A DNA stretch of 30,984 nucleotides from a virus. This document shows, one piece after another, positions 22,280-28,629 of the stretch. The translations under genes were made by a program, and so were the position numbers. Position 1 is the stretch's first letter; the number at the start of each line of letters is the position of its first letter. The notes below the pieces were generated by a model. It saw only the letters and a list, made by a program, of their open reading frames with translations. It made no database searches and was not told where the DNA came from. Location: positions 1-30,984 of the IMG/VR virus record IMGVR_UViG_3300043775_000300; one strand, written 5' to 3'.

Positions 22280-23454
22280 AATGGCAATTGTTTTAGTATT
22301 TTATAAAGGACATTAACAACGATTGAATTACCTGCTTGTTTATAAGCTTGTGAGTCACTTACATTCCAAGTAAATGTGTCAGGAAAGTCCATCAATCTAA
22401 AGCATTCCCTTGGCGTAAGTCTGCGAATTTTATAATCTTTTAAAATGTTGTGATTTCTATCACCTCCTAAATTAGCACACAAAGTAGGGCAAATTCCATT
22501 TTCGTCATAAACACGATTTTGTTGATATGGTTGAACCCCTCCGCTTTCTTTGCTTTGGTTTAATTGCATTACGACAGGTTGACCACTTCCATCTTCTCTT
22601 GCTCTTGCAGGTATAGTAGGACAGTTTCCATCTTCAACTTCTCTAAATCCTCTTCCGTCAATATGTGTTCTCCAAGTTCCGATTTTTAAATAGTTATTAG
22701 AATTAACAACTTTACCACAATTTGATGTGATGCAACTTGATTCAGTTTCCGTGTTTTCAATTGGTTCATATTTATTAAATCTTTGATTATTAATCAATGT
22801 ATTTATAGTATTATCACTCAAAAAATACTTATCATCCACATCATTTTCAAGCACATCTTTCAATCGTTTAGTCAAATGTTCTTCTCGTGGAAATTGAAAT
22901 TGATTATCTACATCATCACGAATACCAATCAAAAAAACTCTTTCTCGATTTTGAGGAACTCCGTGATGTTTAGCATTTAGAACTTGCCAATATAAATGAT
23001 AAGGAACTGCATCATCATGAGCAAACAATACAGGTAATCCATTAACTGATTTTCCTCCTAACATATTAATCCACTCTTGGAATGTTCTTCCTCCATCATC
23101 TGAAAGCAATCCTTTAACGTTCTCAAATATAAAAAAGCGAGGTTTGTTTACCTGAATAAATTCGTGTGAGTTAAAGAATAAAACGCCTCGTTTGTCATCC
23201 TTACCAAGTCGCTTACCAGCAAGTGAGAATGCTTGGCATGGAGGAGAAGTCATATAAATGTCAAGTGATTCGGATGGAATCTCTCTATCATAAACATTAG
23301 TTGGATAGTATTTTGGTTCTCCGTAATTATGAATGAATGTATCTCTTGCATATTTATCCATATCACAGGCAAAAATAGTTTCATAGTTTACGCCTAAACG
23401 CTTCAGAGCTTGGTCAAATGCACCTACTCCTGAGAAGTCTGAACCTACTTTCAT
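22276..23454 (-). CDS. C5 cytosine DNA methyltransferase
   Basis: A 392-residue enzyme. SAM motif I is DFSGVGAFDQALKRLG (residues 6-21), catalytic motif IV is TSPPCQAFS (69-77, Cys73), motif VI ENV is at 111-113 and motif VIII QNRERV at 168-173. The C-terminal RLTPRECFRLMDFPDTF and QAGNSIVVNVL motifs (IX-X) close the fold, with a variable target-recognition region between. It transfers methyl to C5 of cytosine in a sequence not readable from this gene. No restriction partner lies nearby, so protection from host enzymes is the likely role. It overlaps NinG by ATGA. Confidence 0.92.
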   Translation of the reverse strand: MKVGSDFSGVGAFDQALKRLGVNYETIFACDMDKYARDTFIHNYGEPKYYPTNVYDREIPSESLDIYMTSPPCQAFSLAGKRLGKDDKRGVLFFNSHEFIQVNKPRFFIFENVKGLLSDDGGRTFQEWINMLGGKSVNGLPVLFAHDDAVPYHLYWQVLNAKHHGVPQNRERVFLIGIRDDVDNQFQFPREEHLTKRLKDVLENDVDDKYFLSDNTINTLINNQRFNKYEPIENTETESSCITSNCGKVVNSNNYLKIGTWRTHIDGRGFREVEDGNCPTIPARAREDGSGQPVVMQLNQSKESGGVQPYQQNRVYDENGICPTLCANLGGDRNHNILKDYKIRRLTPRECFRLMDFPDTFTWNVSDSQAYKQAGNSIVVNVLYKILKQLPL

Positions 23455-23711
23455 CAGTCTAAGTTTATTGTTTCGTCAATCCATTGTCTAAATAGCAACT
23501 GCAACTGTACTTGTTGCTCGTATATTTCATTTCGTTTTTCTCCATATACCTGTAAAACTTTGTAATCTACTTTGCGAATCTCGTCTGCAAGAATGTTTGC
23601 TTTACGTTTTAAGTCCTGCTTGAATACAAATTGGTCATTTAAGTCCTCAATGAAGTCTGCTAATACTGGAAGCACTGCTGATAGTGCTACTAACTTTTTC
23701 TCTTTAATCAT
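23454..23711 (-). CDS. Small helical hypothetical protein
   Basis: An 85-residue protein beginning MIKEKKLVALSAVLPVLADF, continuing with a helix-rich segment (KRKANILADEIRKVDYKVLQ) and ending YEQQVQLQLLFRQWIDETIN. No membrane or catalytic motif is seen. It lies between the coiled-coil gene (ATGA overlap) and the methyltransferase (shared base). The function is unknown. Confidence 0.6.
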   Translation of the reverse strand: MIKEKKLVALSAVLPVLADFIEDLNDQFVFKQDLKRKANILADEIRKVDYKVLQVYGEKRNEIYEQQVQLQLLFRQWIDETINLD

Positions 23712-24004
23712 AGTTCTACGTTTTTGTATTTTAATTCATGTTCTAATTCTTCAATTCGTTTCTTTAATTCTCCGTTTATATGCAAACATCGGTTGATTTC
23801 TCTTCCTTGCAATCGAAGCTCTGTTTCCAATTCTTTAATAGCTAACTGAACCTGCTTTAAATCATTCTCTGTGTCTTTTGCTCCGTTGATGAATGCAACT
23901 GCATCAGGCTTTCTTTCTTCTAAATCTTCACGAGTTAGTTTCACTTTCCAAATGTTCTTTTGAATAAGTGATTTTATGTGTAGTAGTTTTAATCCGATGT
24001 CCAT
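23708..24004 (-). CDS. Coiled-coil hypothetical protein after the helicase
   Basis: A 98-residue protein beginning MDIGLKLLHIKSLIQKNIWK, with a coiled coil from about residue 50 (LKQVQLAIKELETELRLQGR, ELKKRIEELEHELKY). Its ATG shares a base with the helicase stop and its stop shares ATGA with the next gene. It could be a helicase loader or accessory protein by position, but no family motif supports this. Confidence 0.58.
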   Translation of the reverse strand: MDIGLKLLHIKSLIQKNIWKVKLTREDLEERKPDAVAFINGAKDTENDLKQVQLAIKELETELRLQGREINRCLHINGELKKRIEELEHELKYKNVEL

Positions 24005-24984
24005 TAGAAATTCGTGTTTTGTTTAATACTGTTTAACTTTTGTTCTATCATAGTTAATTGCTTTGATTCGTCTTTTTGTGGAGCTGCAAATATCTTTTGG
24101 TATACATTAGGAGCAGTAATTTCCTGTTCAAAGTAACTCAATCTTTCTTTATCAAACCATATTTCAATTTTACCGATGTTTCCATTTGAACGTGGCTTAA
24201 TCTTATTGAAGTATATTTCTGCAAGATTGTATGTTGGGTCTTCCCTGTGTACTGTAATCATGCATTTCCCACTATTAAACCACTCAGAACCACCTTTTAA
24301 ATCATATGGATTAGGAGGATTTCTTTTTCCGTTTTCCTTTTCAGTTAGTTTTGGGTGAATAATTGTATGCAAATGTAAACCATTATCCTCAGCAATTTGA
24401 TTTCTGTATGGCAAAACATACTCTAAGTATTGTGCATATCCTCCGTATTCATTGTATGGATGGTTTAAATCTTTCCAACTATCAATTGAAGCAGTGTGCA
24501 AATCATCTTTCTTTTTTATTTCAACTGCCATATCCCAAAATTGAATAGGAGTTAACTTAGCTTTAATGTCTGCTCTTGTTAAAACTTTAAAGTGTTGAAT
24601 AACCCAGTCAATGGCTTGTGTAATTTCTGAATCTTGTATTACATTTCTATCATCAGGATTAAAACTTTTACCTGTCTTTTTGTGGATTAAATCTGCTATG
24701 ATTTCAACATTGCTTCCAACATCAGGAAAATAAACTAAATGCTTCCATCCGTAAAACTTAGATGTGTTCATTAAGCATTCCATTAAAACCTGTGTTTTAC
24801 CACTCATTGGAAAACCTGTCCAATCTGTACAGTTACCTAATGACATTGAGTAATGTTCATGCAAACTTTTAAATCCTAAATACTTCCCTTTTTGATGGTA
24901 ATTATCTCGGTGTTTAAATAAGTCAGTTATTACATCTCCTGCTTGTGTTATTTTAAATCCGTTTAGCTCCATGGTGCTTTCCAT
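24004..24984 (-). CDS. DnaB/RecA-type replicative helicase-like ATPase
   Basis: A 326-residue protein with Walker A, TGFPMSGKTQVLMECLMNTS (from residue 56). A strand with acidic residue, DLHTASIDSWKDL, is in the Walker B region. Later segments include HTIIHPKLTEKENGKRNPPN and GGSEWFNSGKCMITVHREDP, where helicases of this group carry a catalytic and arginine-finger-like part. It lacks a DnaB N-terminal domain, so it is the short helicase-core form. The ATG at 24984 overlaps the initiator gene; a start at 24972 is also possible. It follows the initiator in the same unit, as in lambda O-P-like arrangements. Confidence 0.78.
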   Translation of the reverse strand: MESTMELNGFKITQAGDVITDLFKHRDNYHQKGKYLGFKSLHEHYSMSLGNCTDWTGFPMSGKTQVLMECLMNTSKFYGWKHLVYFPDVGSNVEIIADLIHKKTGKSFNPDDRNVIQDSEITQAIDWVIQHFKVLTRADIKAKLTPIQFWDMAVEIKKKDDLHTASIDSWKDLNHPYNEYGGYAQYLEYVLPYRNQIAEDNGLHLHTIIHPKLTEKENGKRNPPNPYDLKGGSEWFNSGKCMITVHREDPTYNLAEIYFNKIKPRSNGNIGKIEIWFDKERLSYFEQEITAPNVYQKIFAAPQKDESKQLTMIEQKLNSIKQNTNF

Positions 24985-25607
24985 TTATTAGGTTCGTTTA
25001 TTTCTTCTATTGTTTGTATCTTATCCCAAAACAAACCCTGCCATCCCATTTCAATAGATTTGTTTATTACAAACTTACATTGTTCATTTGTATAACTTTC
25101 CATTTTCTTTAAAATAGTATTTATCGTTGCCTGACTTAACGCCTTACGAATAGACTTTCTGTAATCAATCCAAGCATCTAAAATGATTTCTTTTTCATTC
25201 TTTTCTTTCTTATCATTCTTGTTTGGTGTCATTTGCGTTTCATCTGCGTTTCGTTTGCGTTTCATCTGCGTTTCATCTGCGTTTCTTTCACCTTGATAAG
25301 TATCATAGTTACAGATAGTTAAGCGTGTCGTTAAGTGTTCCGATTTTAATACAATCATTGAATCAGCTTCGAGCAACTTCAGAAAACGTCTTACCTTAGA
25401 CTTATCACAATTCCAACGCCTCGAAAACGTATCTAAACTGCATAGTGTTTCACCCCTATGACACGTCAAAACAGTACCTTTAATGTTTATTTTTTGCTCT
25501 GAGTGATTAACCAACGTAAGTAAGTCAATCCAATTTCTGAATTTCCAAGCATCTTCAAAAATCCAATGAGAAGTAATTTCTCTGTCTAATTTAATCCACG
25601 ACTTCAT
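24963..25607 (-). CDS. Replication initiator, winged-helix plus DnaD-like C-terminus
   Basis: A 214-residue protein with an N-terminal winged-helix-like domain (about residues 1-105; TFSRRWNCDKSKVRRFLKLL is the recognition-helix region). A linker (about 106-145) contains the repeated 11-residue unit RNADETQMKRK, and the C-terminal domain (about 145-214) includes YRKSIRKALSQATINTILKK and INKSIEMGWQGLFWDK, which resembles phage replication-initiator and DnaD-like tails. It should bind the origin and load the helicase, encoded next. The linker coding sequence carries 11-bp iterons with AT-rich DNA beside them. A structured leader precedes the start codon. Confidence 0.78.
   Translation of the reverse strand: MKSWIKLDREITSHWIFEDAWKFRNWIDLLTLVNHSEQKINIKGTVLTCHRGETLCSLDTFSRRWNCDKSKVRRFLKLLEADSMIVLKSEHLTTRLTICNYDTYQGERNADETQMKRKRNADETQMTPNKNDKKEKNEKEIILDAWIDYRKSIRKALSQATINTILKKMESYTNEQCKFVINKSIEMGWQGLFWDKIQTIEEINEPNKWKAPWS
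25185..25285. other. Predicted replication origin inside initiator gene
   Basis: Four full and one partial 11-bp iterons (25235-25285) adjoin an AT-rich, strand-asymmetric stretch (25185-25225; pyrimidine-rich on plus, purine-rich on minus). Lambda-like phages place iterons and an adjacent AT-rich unwinding region in the linker of the initiator gene in the same way. There is no functional proof in the sequence. Confidence 0.68.
25235..25285. repeat. 11-bp tandem iterons
   Basis: Units GCGTTTCATCT (25235-25245), GCGTTTCGTTT (25246-25256), GCGTTTCATCT (25257-25267), GCGTTTCATCT (25268-25278) and GCGTTTC (25279-25285). Since 11 is not a multiple of 3, the same DNA unit is read in all three frames, producing an 11-residue protein repeat. 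Confidence 0.93.
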
Positions 25608-25610
25608 TTA

Positions 25611-25706
25611 ACTGCCTTTAAATAGTAAAACCCTATCAGCGTTCGCAAGGCAGTGCTACTAACCAATAGGGTTTCTAATAATGTTTTCTTTACGGTCTGC
25701 CTACCG
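25611..25706 (-). promoter_or_regulatory. Structured leader before the replication initiator (pseudoknot-like)
   Basis: On the minus strand, going 5' to 3', a small hairpin CGGT-AGGCAG-ACCG (25706-25693) comes first. Then AAACCCTAT (25674-25666) can pair with ATAGGGTTT (25636-25628), and ACTGCCTT (25654-25647) with AAGGCAGT (25618-25611). The two long pairings interleave (a-b-a'-b'), which is an H-type pseudoknot. The last strand ends 3 bases before the initiator ATG. AGGCAG in the first hairpin loop could compete for the same CTGCCT. Confidence 0.62.
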
Positions 25707-25725
25707 ATACACAAATATAACGTAA

Positions 25726-26124
25726 TTATTCAATTATTGTTTTGTAATCATCATAATAATTTTCTTTAATTCGTCTTTTTATTATTCTCAAATCGTATAA
25801 CTTATTACAATACATAATATCTTCAACTAAATTACGCTTTGGAGGCTCAAATTTCAATCCCGTTAATTCAGCAACGTAATCACTAATTTCAGTTGAATAA
25901 ATGTCCGCATATAACTCAGACATTATTTTGTGAGTCTTTATGTTGTGAATAACTGAAGCATGGTGTTGATTAAACATTTCACCTATTTGCCTGAAATTCA
26001 TCCCTAATTCTCTTAGCTTACTTTGTAAATAACATTTACGATAAATTATTTCTCGTTTTCTGTTGCGTGCATTTAAACCATCTCGTTCAATTAGATAGTT
26101 TATTTTATCTATAAATTCGCTCAT
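25726..26124 (-). CDS. DnaA domain IV-like DNA-binding protein
   Basis: A 132-residue protein beginning MSEFIDKINYLIERDGLNAR. Residues about 20-65 (KREIIYRKCYLQSKLRELGM, FRQIGEMFNQHHASVIHNIK) match the C-terminal DnaA DNA-binding domain: a basic helix, then the signature where DnaA has 'GRDHTTVIH' and this protein has 'NQHHASVIH'. The ATPase domain of DnaA is absent. It precedes the initiator gene by about 118 bases. It might bind DnaA-box-like sites, act as a competitor of host DnaA or recruit the origin complex; the domain similarity is the only support. Confidence 0.72.
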   Translation of the reverse strand: MSEFIDKINYLIERDGLNARNRKREIIYRKCYLQSKLRELGMNFRQIGEMFNQHHASVIHNIKTHKIMSELYADIYSTEISDYVAELTGLKFEPPKRNLVEDIMYCNKLYDLRIIKRRIKENYYDDYKTIIE

Positions 26125-26288
26125 TTGTTTGAATTTAGAACATCAAATTGTTCGATTTTAAAACTACCCATATTAAAACGTCCTGTTTCAATTAAGTCCA
26201 TTTTCTTCCAGTACGCTAAACTTTCGGATGTAAATATCCATTCTTGCACTGTTGCCATTCCTATTTTATAAATTAGTTTGTATCTCAT
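26121..26288 (-). CDS. 55-residue small early protein
   Basis: The frame reads MRYKLIYKIGMATVQEWIFT, then SESLAYWKKMDLIETGRFNM, ending KIEQFDVLNSNK. Both ends share ATGA with neighbours, which supports translation. The start context is AAAGCTATG, as for several early genes. Trp- and Tyr-rich beta/helix pattern; no recognised family. The function is unknown. Confidence 0.65.
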   Translation of the reverse strand: MRYKLIYKIGMATVQEWIFTSESLAYWKKMDLIETGRFNMGSFKIEQFDVLNSNK

Positions 26289-26533
26289 AGCTTTTCTATT
26301 TCTTGTTTAACTTGTTTCCAATAGTTAAGACCTATTTTATTTGGACTCCAACAATTAATCAATATTGAATCCATGTATTCCCATTGTTTAATTATCTCAT
26401 CAACTGCAATTAATGCTGAACGTTTTGCATGGAGCATTAACTTTAACTTTATGCTATCATAATCTTCATCAATAATAAAAGAAGTAAAAATATATTTATC
26501 TCTTAATTCAATAGCTTTTTCTTTAGGTGTCAT
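26285..26533 (-). CDS. Small early hypothetical protein (MTPKEKA type)
   Basis: An 82-residue protein beginning MTPKEKAIELRDKYIFTSFI and ending NYWKQVKQEIEKL, with a central AKRSALIAVDEIIKQWEYMD helix. Proteins with the MTPKEKAxEL...A-x-x-AVDEII pattern recur in Bacteroidota phages, but no function is known to me. It shares ATGA with both neighbours. Confidence 0.7.
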   Translation of the reverse strand: MTPKEKAIELRDKYIFTSFIIDEDYDSIKLKLMLHAKRSALIAVDEIIKQWEYMDSILINCWSPNKIGLNYWKQVKQEIEKL

Positions 26534-26658
26534 AACTTCTCATTGAATTTTATCTCACATATTCTCTTGTACAGTTCCTCATTAAATGTACCTCTAATTG
26601 TTTCGTGTGATGATTTACCCGTCCAGAATCGAATCATCCTTTGTAGTTTAAATACCAT
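26530..26658 (-). CDS. 42-residue small early protein
   Basis: The frame opens MVFKLQRMIRFWTGKSSHET and ends NEELYKRICEIKFNEKL. It overlaps the preceding gene by 11 bases and shares ATGA with the following one, as other genes of this unit do. It is basic and otherwise featureless; no family is recognised. Confidence 0.6.
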   Translation of the reverse strand: MVFKLQRMIRFWTGKSSHETIRGTFNEELYKRICEIKFNEKL

Positions 26659-26977
26659 ATTCATAAAAATTATTGTGTATAATCTTATCTATAAGCTCAA
26701 TCATTTCATCAAACAGGAATCCTTCCTCTCTTCTCATATGTTCGATTTGTGATAATAGCCATTGTTCATACTGTTTCGTTGTTTCCATTTGATGAATGCC
26801 ATCCTTTCCTTCAATCCACCATTCTGCTTTTTTAATATTGATATCCAACTCAAGCCATTCGAAATCGTGTTTCCCTGCAGTTTCAGTCCAGAACCACCAA
26901 TCACAAATAACATGAAAAACAACATCTCCTCGTTCGTAATATATCCACATTTCATTTTTGCTGTATTCGATTTCCAT
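26648..26977 (-). CDS. Early hypothetical protein, Trp-rich
   Basis: A 109-residue protein beginning MEIEYSKNEMWIYYERGDVV, with a cluster of Trp (ICDWWFWTETAGKHDFEWLE) and an acidic helical end (EMIELIDKIIHNNF). No motif or membrane segment is clear. The start context ACGCTATG matches that of other early genes. The function is unknown; an early host-takeover role would be typical for this position, but this is a guess. Confidence 0.62.
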   Translation of the reverse strand: MEIEYSKNEMWIYYERGDVVFHVICDWWFWTETAGKHDFEWLELDINIKKAEWWIEGKDGIHQMETTKQYEQWLLSQIEHMRREEGFLFDEMIELIDKIIHNNFYEYGI

Positions 26978-26982
26978 AGCGT

Positions 26983-27177
26983 TTAGTTTTTAGTGAATAG
27001 TTTTCCGTATTTCTCTAATACAGGCGATTGAACGTGCTTAGCTTCGATTACAGGCTCTTCATTTGTTTTAACATAGTTTGGTTGCGTAACGGTAAAATAA
27101 CCCACTACAGTGAACACTAATGATAATGCTATCAATGTTCCTAAAATGTCCTTTTGTGTTTCGTTTAAATTTTTCAT
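26983..27177 (-). CDS. Single-span membrane protein, early
   Basis: A 64-residue protein beginning MKNLNETQKDILGTLIALSL, with one hydrophobic helix (ILGTLIALSLVFTVVGYF, about residues 11-28) and a charged outer tail (KYGKLFTKN). It is probably anchored in the inner membrane. It shares ATGA with the first early gene upstream. The function is unknown. Confidence 0.62.
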   Translation of the reverse strand: MKNLNETQKDILGTLIALSLVFTVVGYFTVTQPNYVKTNEEPVIEAKHVQSPVLEKYGKLFTKN

Positions 27178-27338
27178 AGTCCTAAAGATTTTACTAATTT
27201 ATTAACTGTACTCCATCGTGTAATTGCAGATTGAGTTATTTCATTGTCTAACCCTAATAATGCAATAGCTTGCTGAACTGCTTCGTATAATGCTTTTTCT
27301 TCAAGCATAATTACGTTAATCATTTCTTGTTTTTTCAT
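27174..27338 (-). CDS. 54-residue small protein, first gene of the early unit
   Basis: The ATG at 27338 opens MKKQEMINVIMLEEKALYEA, continues VQQAIALLGLDNEITQSAIT and ends RWSTVNKLVKSLGL. It starts about 35 bases after the early promoter -7 box and shares ATGA with the membrane-protein gene. All helical, with no recognised family. The leader context is AAACGCTATG. Confidence 0.65.
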   Translation of the reverse strand: MKKQEMINVIMLEEKALYEAVQQAIALLGLDNEITQSAITRWSTVNKLVKSLGL

Positions 27339-27372
27339 AGCGTTTAATTTTTGTTTGTGAACTAATTATATG

Positions 27373-27402
27373 CAAATATAGAAATAAGGTTTCAATTATC
27401 AA
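27373..27402 (-). promoter_or_regulatory. Early promoter
   Basis: On the minus strand TTG (27402-27400), 19 bases, TATATTTG (27380-27373). This is a full match to the Bacteroidota pattern of TTG, 17-23 bases, TAnnTTTG. The first early ATG is 34 bases beyond the -7 box. Confidence 0.85.
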
Positions 27403-27460
27403 CAAATATTTTTCACATTTTAACAAATTATTTTTAAAAGGCTTGATTTTATAGGGAAAA

Positions 27461-27519
27461 TTTATACCCGATAAGGTATTAATGTAAAGAAATATAGGTT
27501 ATTTATACCCGAATGGGTA
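27461..27519. promoter_or_regulatory. Two tandem palindromic operator-like sites
   Basis: TACCCGATAAGGTA (27465-27478) and TACCCGAATGGGTA (27506-27519) are 14-base palindromes (4- and 5-base arms), each preceded by TTTA. They start 41 bases apart, about four helical turns, so a dimeric regulator could bind both on one face. They lie between the late terminator and the early promoter. The protein that binds is unknown; the small Cro/XRE-like product is one candidate. Confidence 0.6.
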
Positions 27520-27520
27520 C

Positions 27521-27556
27521 AAAAAAAGGGTTAACGCTTTCAACTGTCAACCCTTT
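27521..27556 (-). terminator. Strong intrinsic terminator of the late unit
   Basis: On the minus strand AAAGGGTTGAC pairs with GTTAACCCTTT (eleven pairs including one G-U) around a 10-base loop and is followed by a run of T. It follows the metallophosphoesterase stop by 36 bases and ends the unit that begins at the sigma factor. Confidence 0.9.
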
Positions 27557-27591
27557 CTTAAAACCTAATTAGCTATAAAAGCACAAATATA

Positions 27592-28629
27592 CTAAAATAT
27601 GTGAGTAATTCGGCAGACCTGCCCAAAATCTTTATGATGAAGGAATCCTTCAACTGCTTTGGGTGAATGTTGGTATCCATTTCTGTGATGCCAGGAATCA
27701 GTTCCTGATGGTGAACGTAGTGATTCAACCGTGCATCCAACGTAGTCTTTGCTTGTTTTATGGTGAACGTGATGGGTGTAAACATACCTGTGCTTAGATA
27801 AGCTCCACTCGTGTGAAAACTCGGTTGCCATCAATAAAGGTAGGTCTGCGTTCTTTGCTCCATCTCCGTGAGTAGTTCCAATTAGATTCTTTCCGTACAA
27901 GAACCCTTTCCGATGAGCAATAGAGCAATCAAAAGTAATGTTATCACAATCTTTAAACCATGTCTGGATAACATCTGCCAAAAAGAATCCGTGTGTGTAA
28001 TCGTGATTGGAAGGATTAAAAGTAAAGTGAACATCAGCAACTGCCAAAAGTGTTTCAAGGATGTCAACATATAATTGTTTTGCGATTAGAAAATTAGAAT
28101 ACCACATTCCATCTGTGTCTTGTGGAGTGCCTGAAGTAGTTTGACGTTTAGGAGTATCAATGTGAAGGATGTCGTTACCTCCAATGAACAGAATTTTATC
28201 AATGTTAAACCCTGAGCTTTTATCTAAGATGCCTTGAACGCCTTCTTTAACACGTTGAACTGCAATCTGATTGTTGTAGTCTTCACCTGTTTCAAATGCT
28301 TCACATAGTTTTCCGATATGGATGTCAGCAGGGTCTATCACTAACAAGTGACCATCCGTTGAAGGATTACGAAAGATTGTTGGATATTCAGGTTTAAATT
28401 CTCGAATGTCATTTAAGATTGCTTCCTGTAATTCCTTGTAGTTTGTTTCCTCCGATTCCCTAAAGTTTGGATTCTTAAAAAATAAAGATGCATTTTTAGA
28501 TTTTAACCATCCGTGTTTTACATCCTTATCATCTAATCCAAGTCCATTGGATTCTAATTTGATTGCCCTATATGAATTTAAGATTTCTATCTCATCTTCC
28601 TGCAATCTAAAGCGTGTCTGTTTATTCAT
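27592..28629 (-). CDS. Calcineurin-like metallophosphoesterase
   Basis: A 345-residue protein with metal-binding motifs in order: DPADIHIGKL (about residues 98-107), FIGGNDILHIDTPKR (about 148-162), NPSNHDYTHG (about 208-217), GTTHGDGAK and YTHHVHHKTS. These are the D-x-H, G-D/N, N-H-D/E and H-x-H elements of calcineurin-like phosphoesterases, with Gly-Gly-Asn replacing the usual Gly-Asp. The N-terminal 90 residues are helical and of unknown role. It is the last late gene, beside the lysis genes, and overlaps the spanin by ATGA. The substrate (DNA end, nucleotide or other phosphodiester) cannot be told from sequence. Confidence 0.82.
   Translation of the reverse strand: MNKQTRFRLQEDEIEILNSYRAIKLESNGLGLDDKDVKHGWLKSKNASLFFKNPNFRESEETNYKELQEAILNDIREFKPEYPTIFRNPSTDGHLLVIDPADIHIGKLCEAFETGEDYNNQIAVQRVKEGVQGILDKSSGFNIDKILFIGGNDILHIDTPKRQTTSGTPQDTDGMWYSNFLIAKQLYVDILETLLAVADVHFTFNPSNHDYTHGFFLADVIQTWFKDCDNITFDCSIAHRKGFLYGKNLIGTTHGDGAKNADLPLLMATEFSHEWSLSKHRYVYTHHVHHKTSKDYVGCTVESLRSPSGTDSWHHRNGYQHSPKAVEGFLHHKDFGQVCRITHIF

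Noticed and set aside
25235-25285. CRISPR array
   Set aside because: The 11-bp units are directly adjacent, without spacers, and lie inside a coding gene.
25628-25674. Simple intrinsic terminator AAACCCTAT/ATAGGGTTT
   Set aside because: The loop would be 29 bases with only a short T run, and the interleaved 8-bp pair fits a pseudoknot better. Not fully excluded.
27584-27591. TATATTTG box on the minus strand after the metallophosphoesterase stop
   Set aside because: No TTG at 17-23 bases upstream, and the late terminator is directly downstream, so it would drive nothing.
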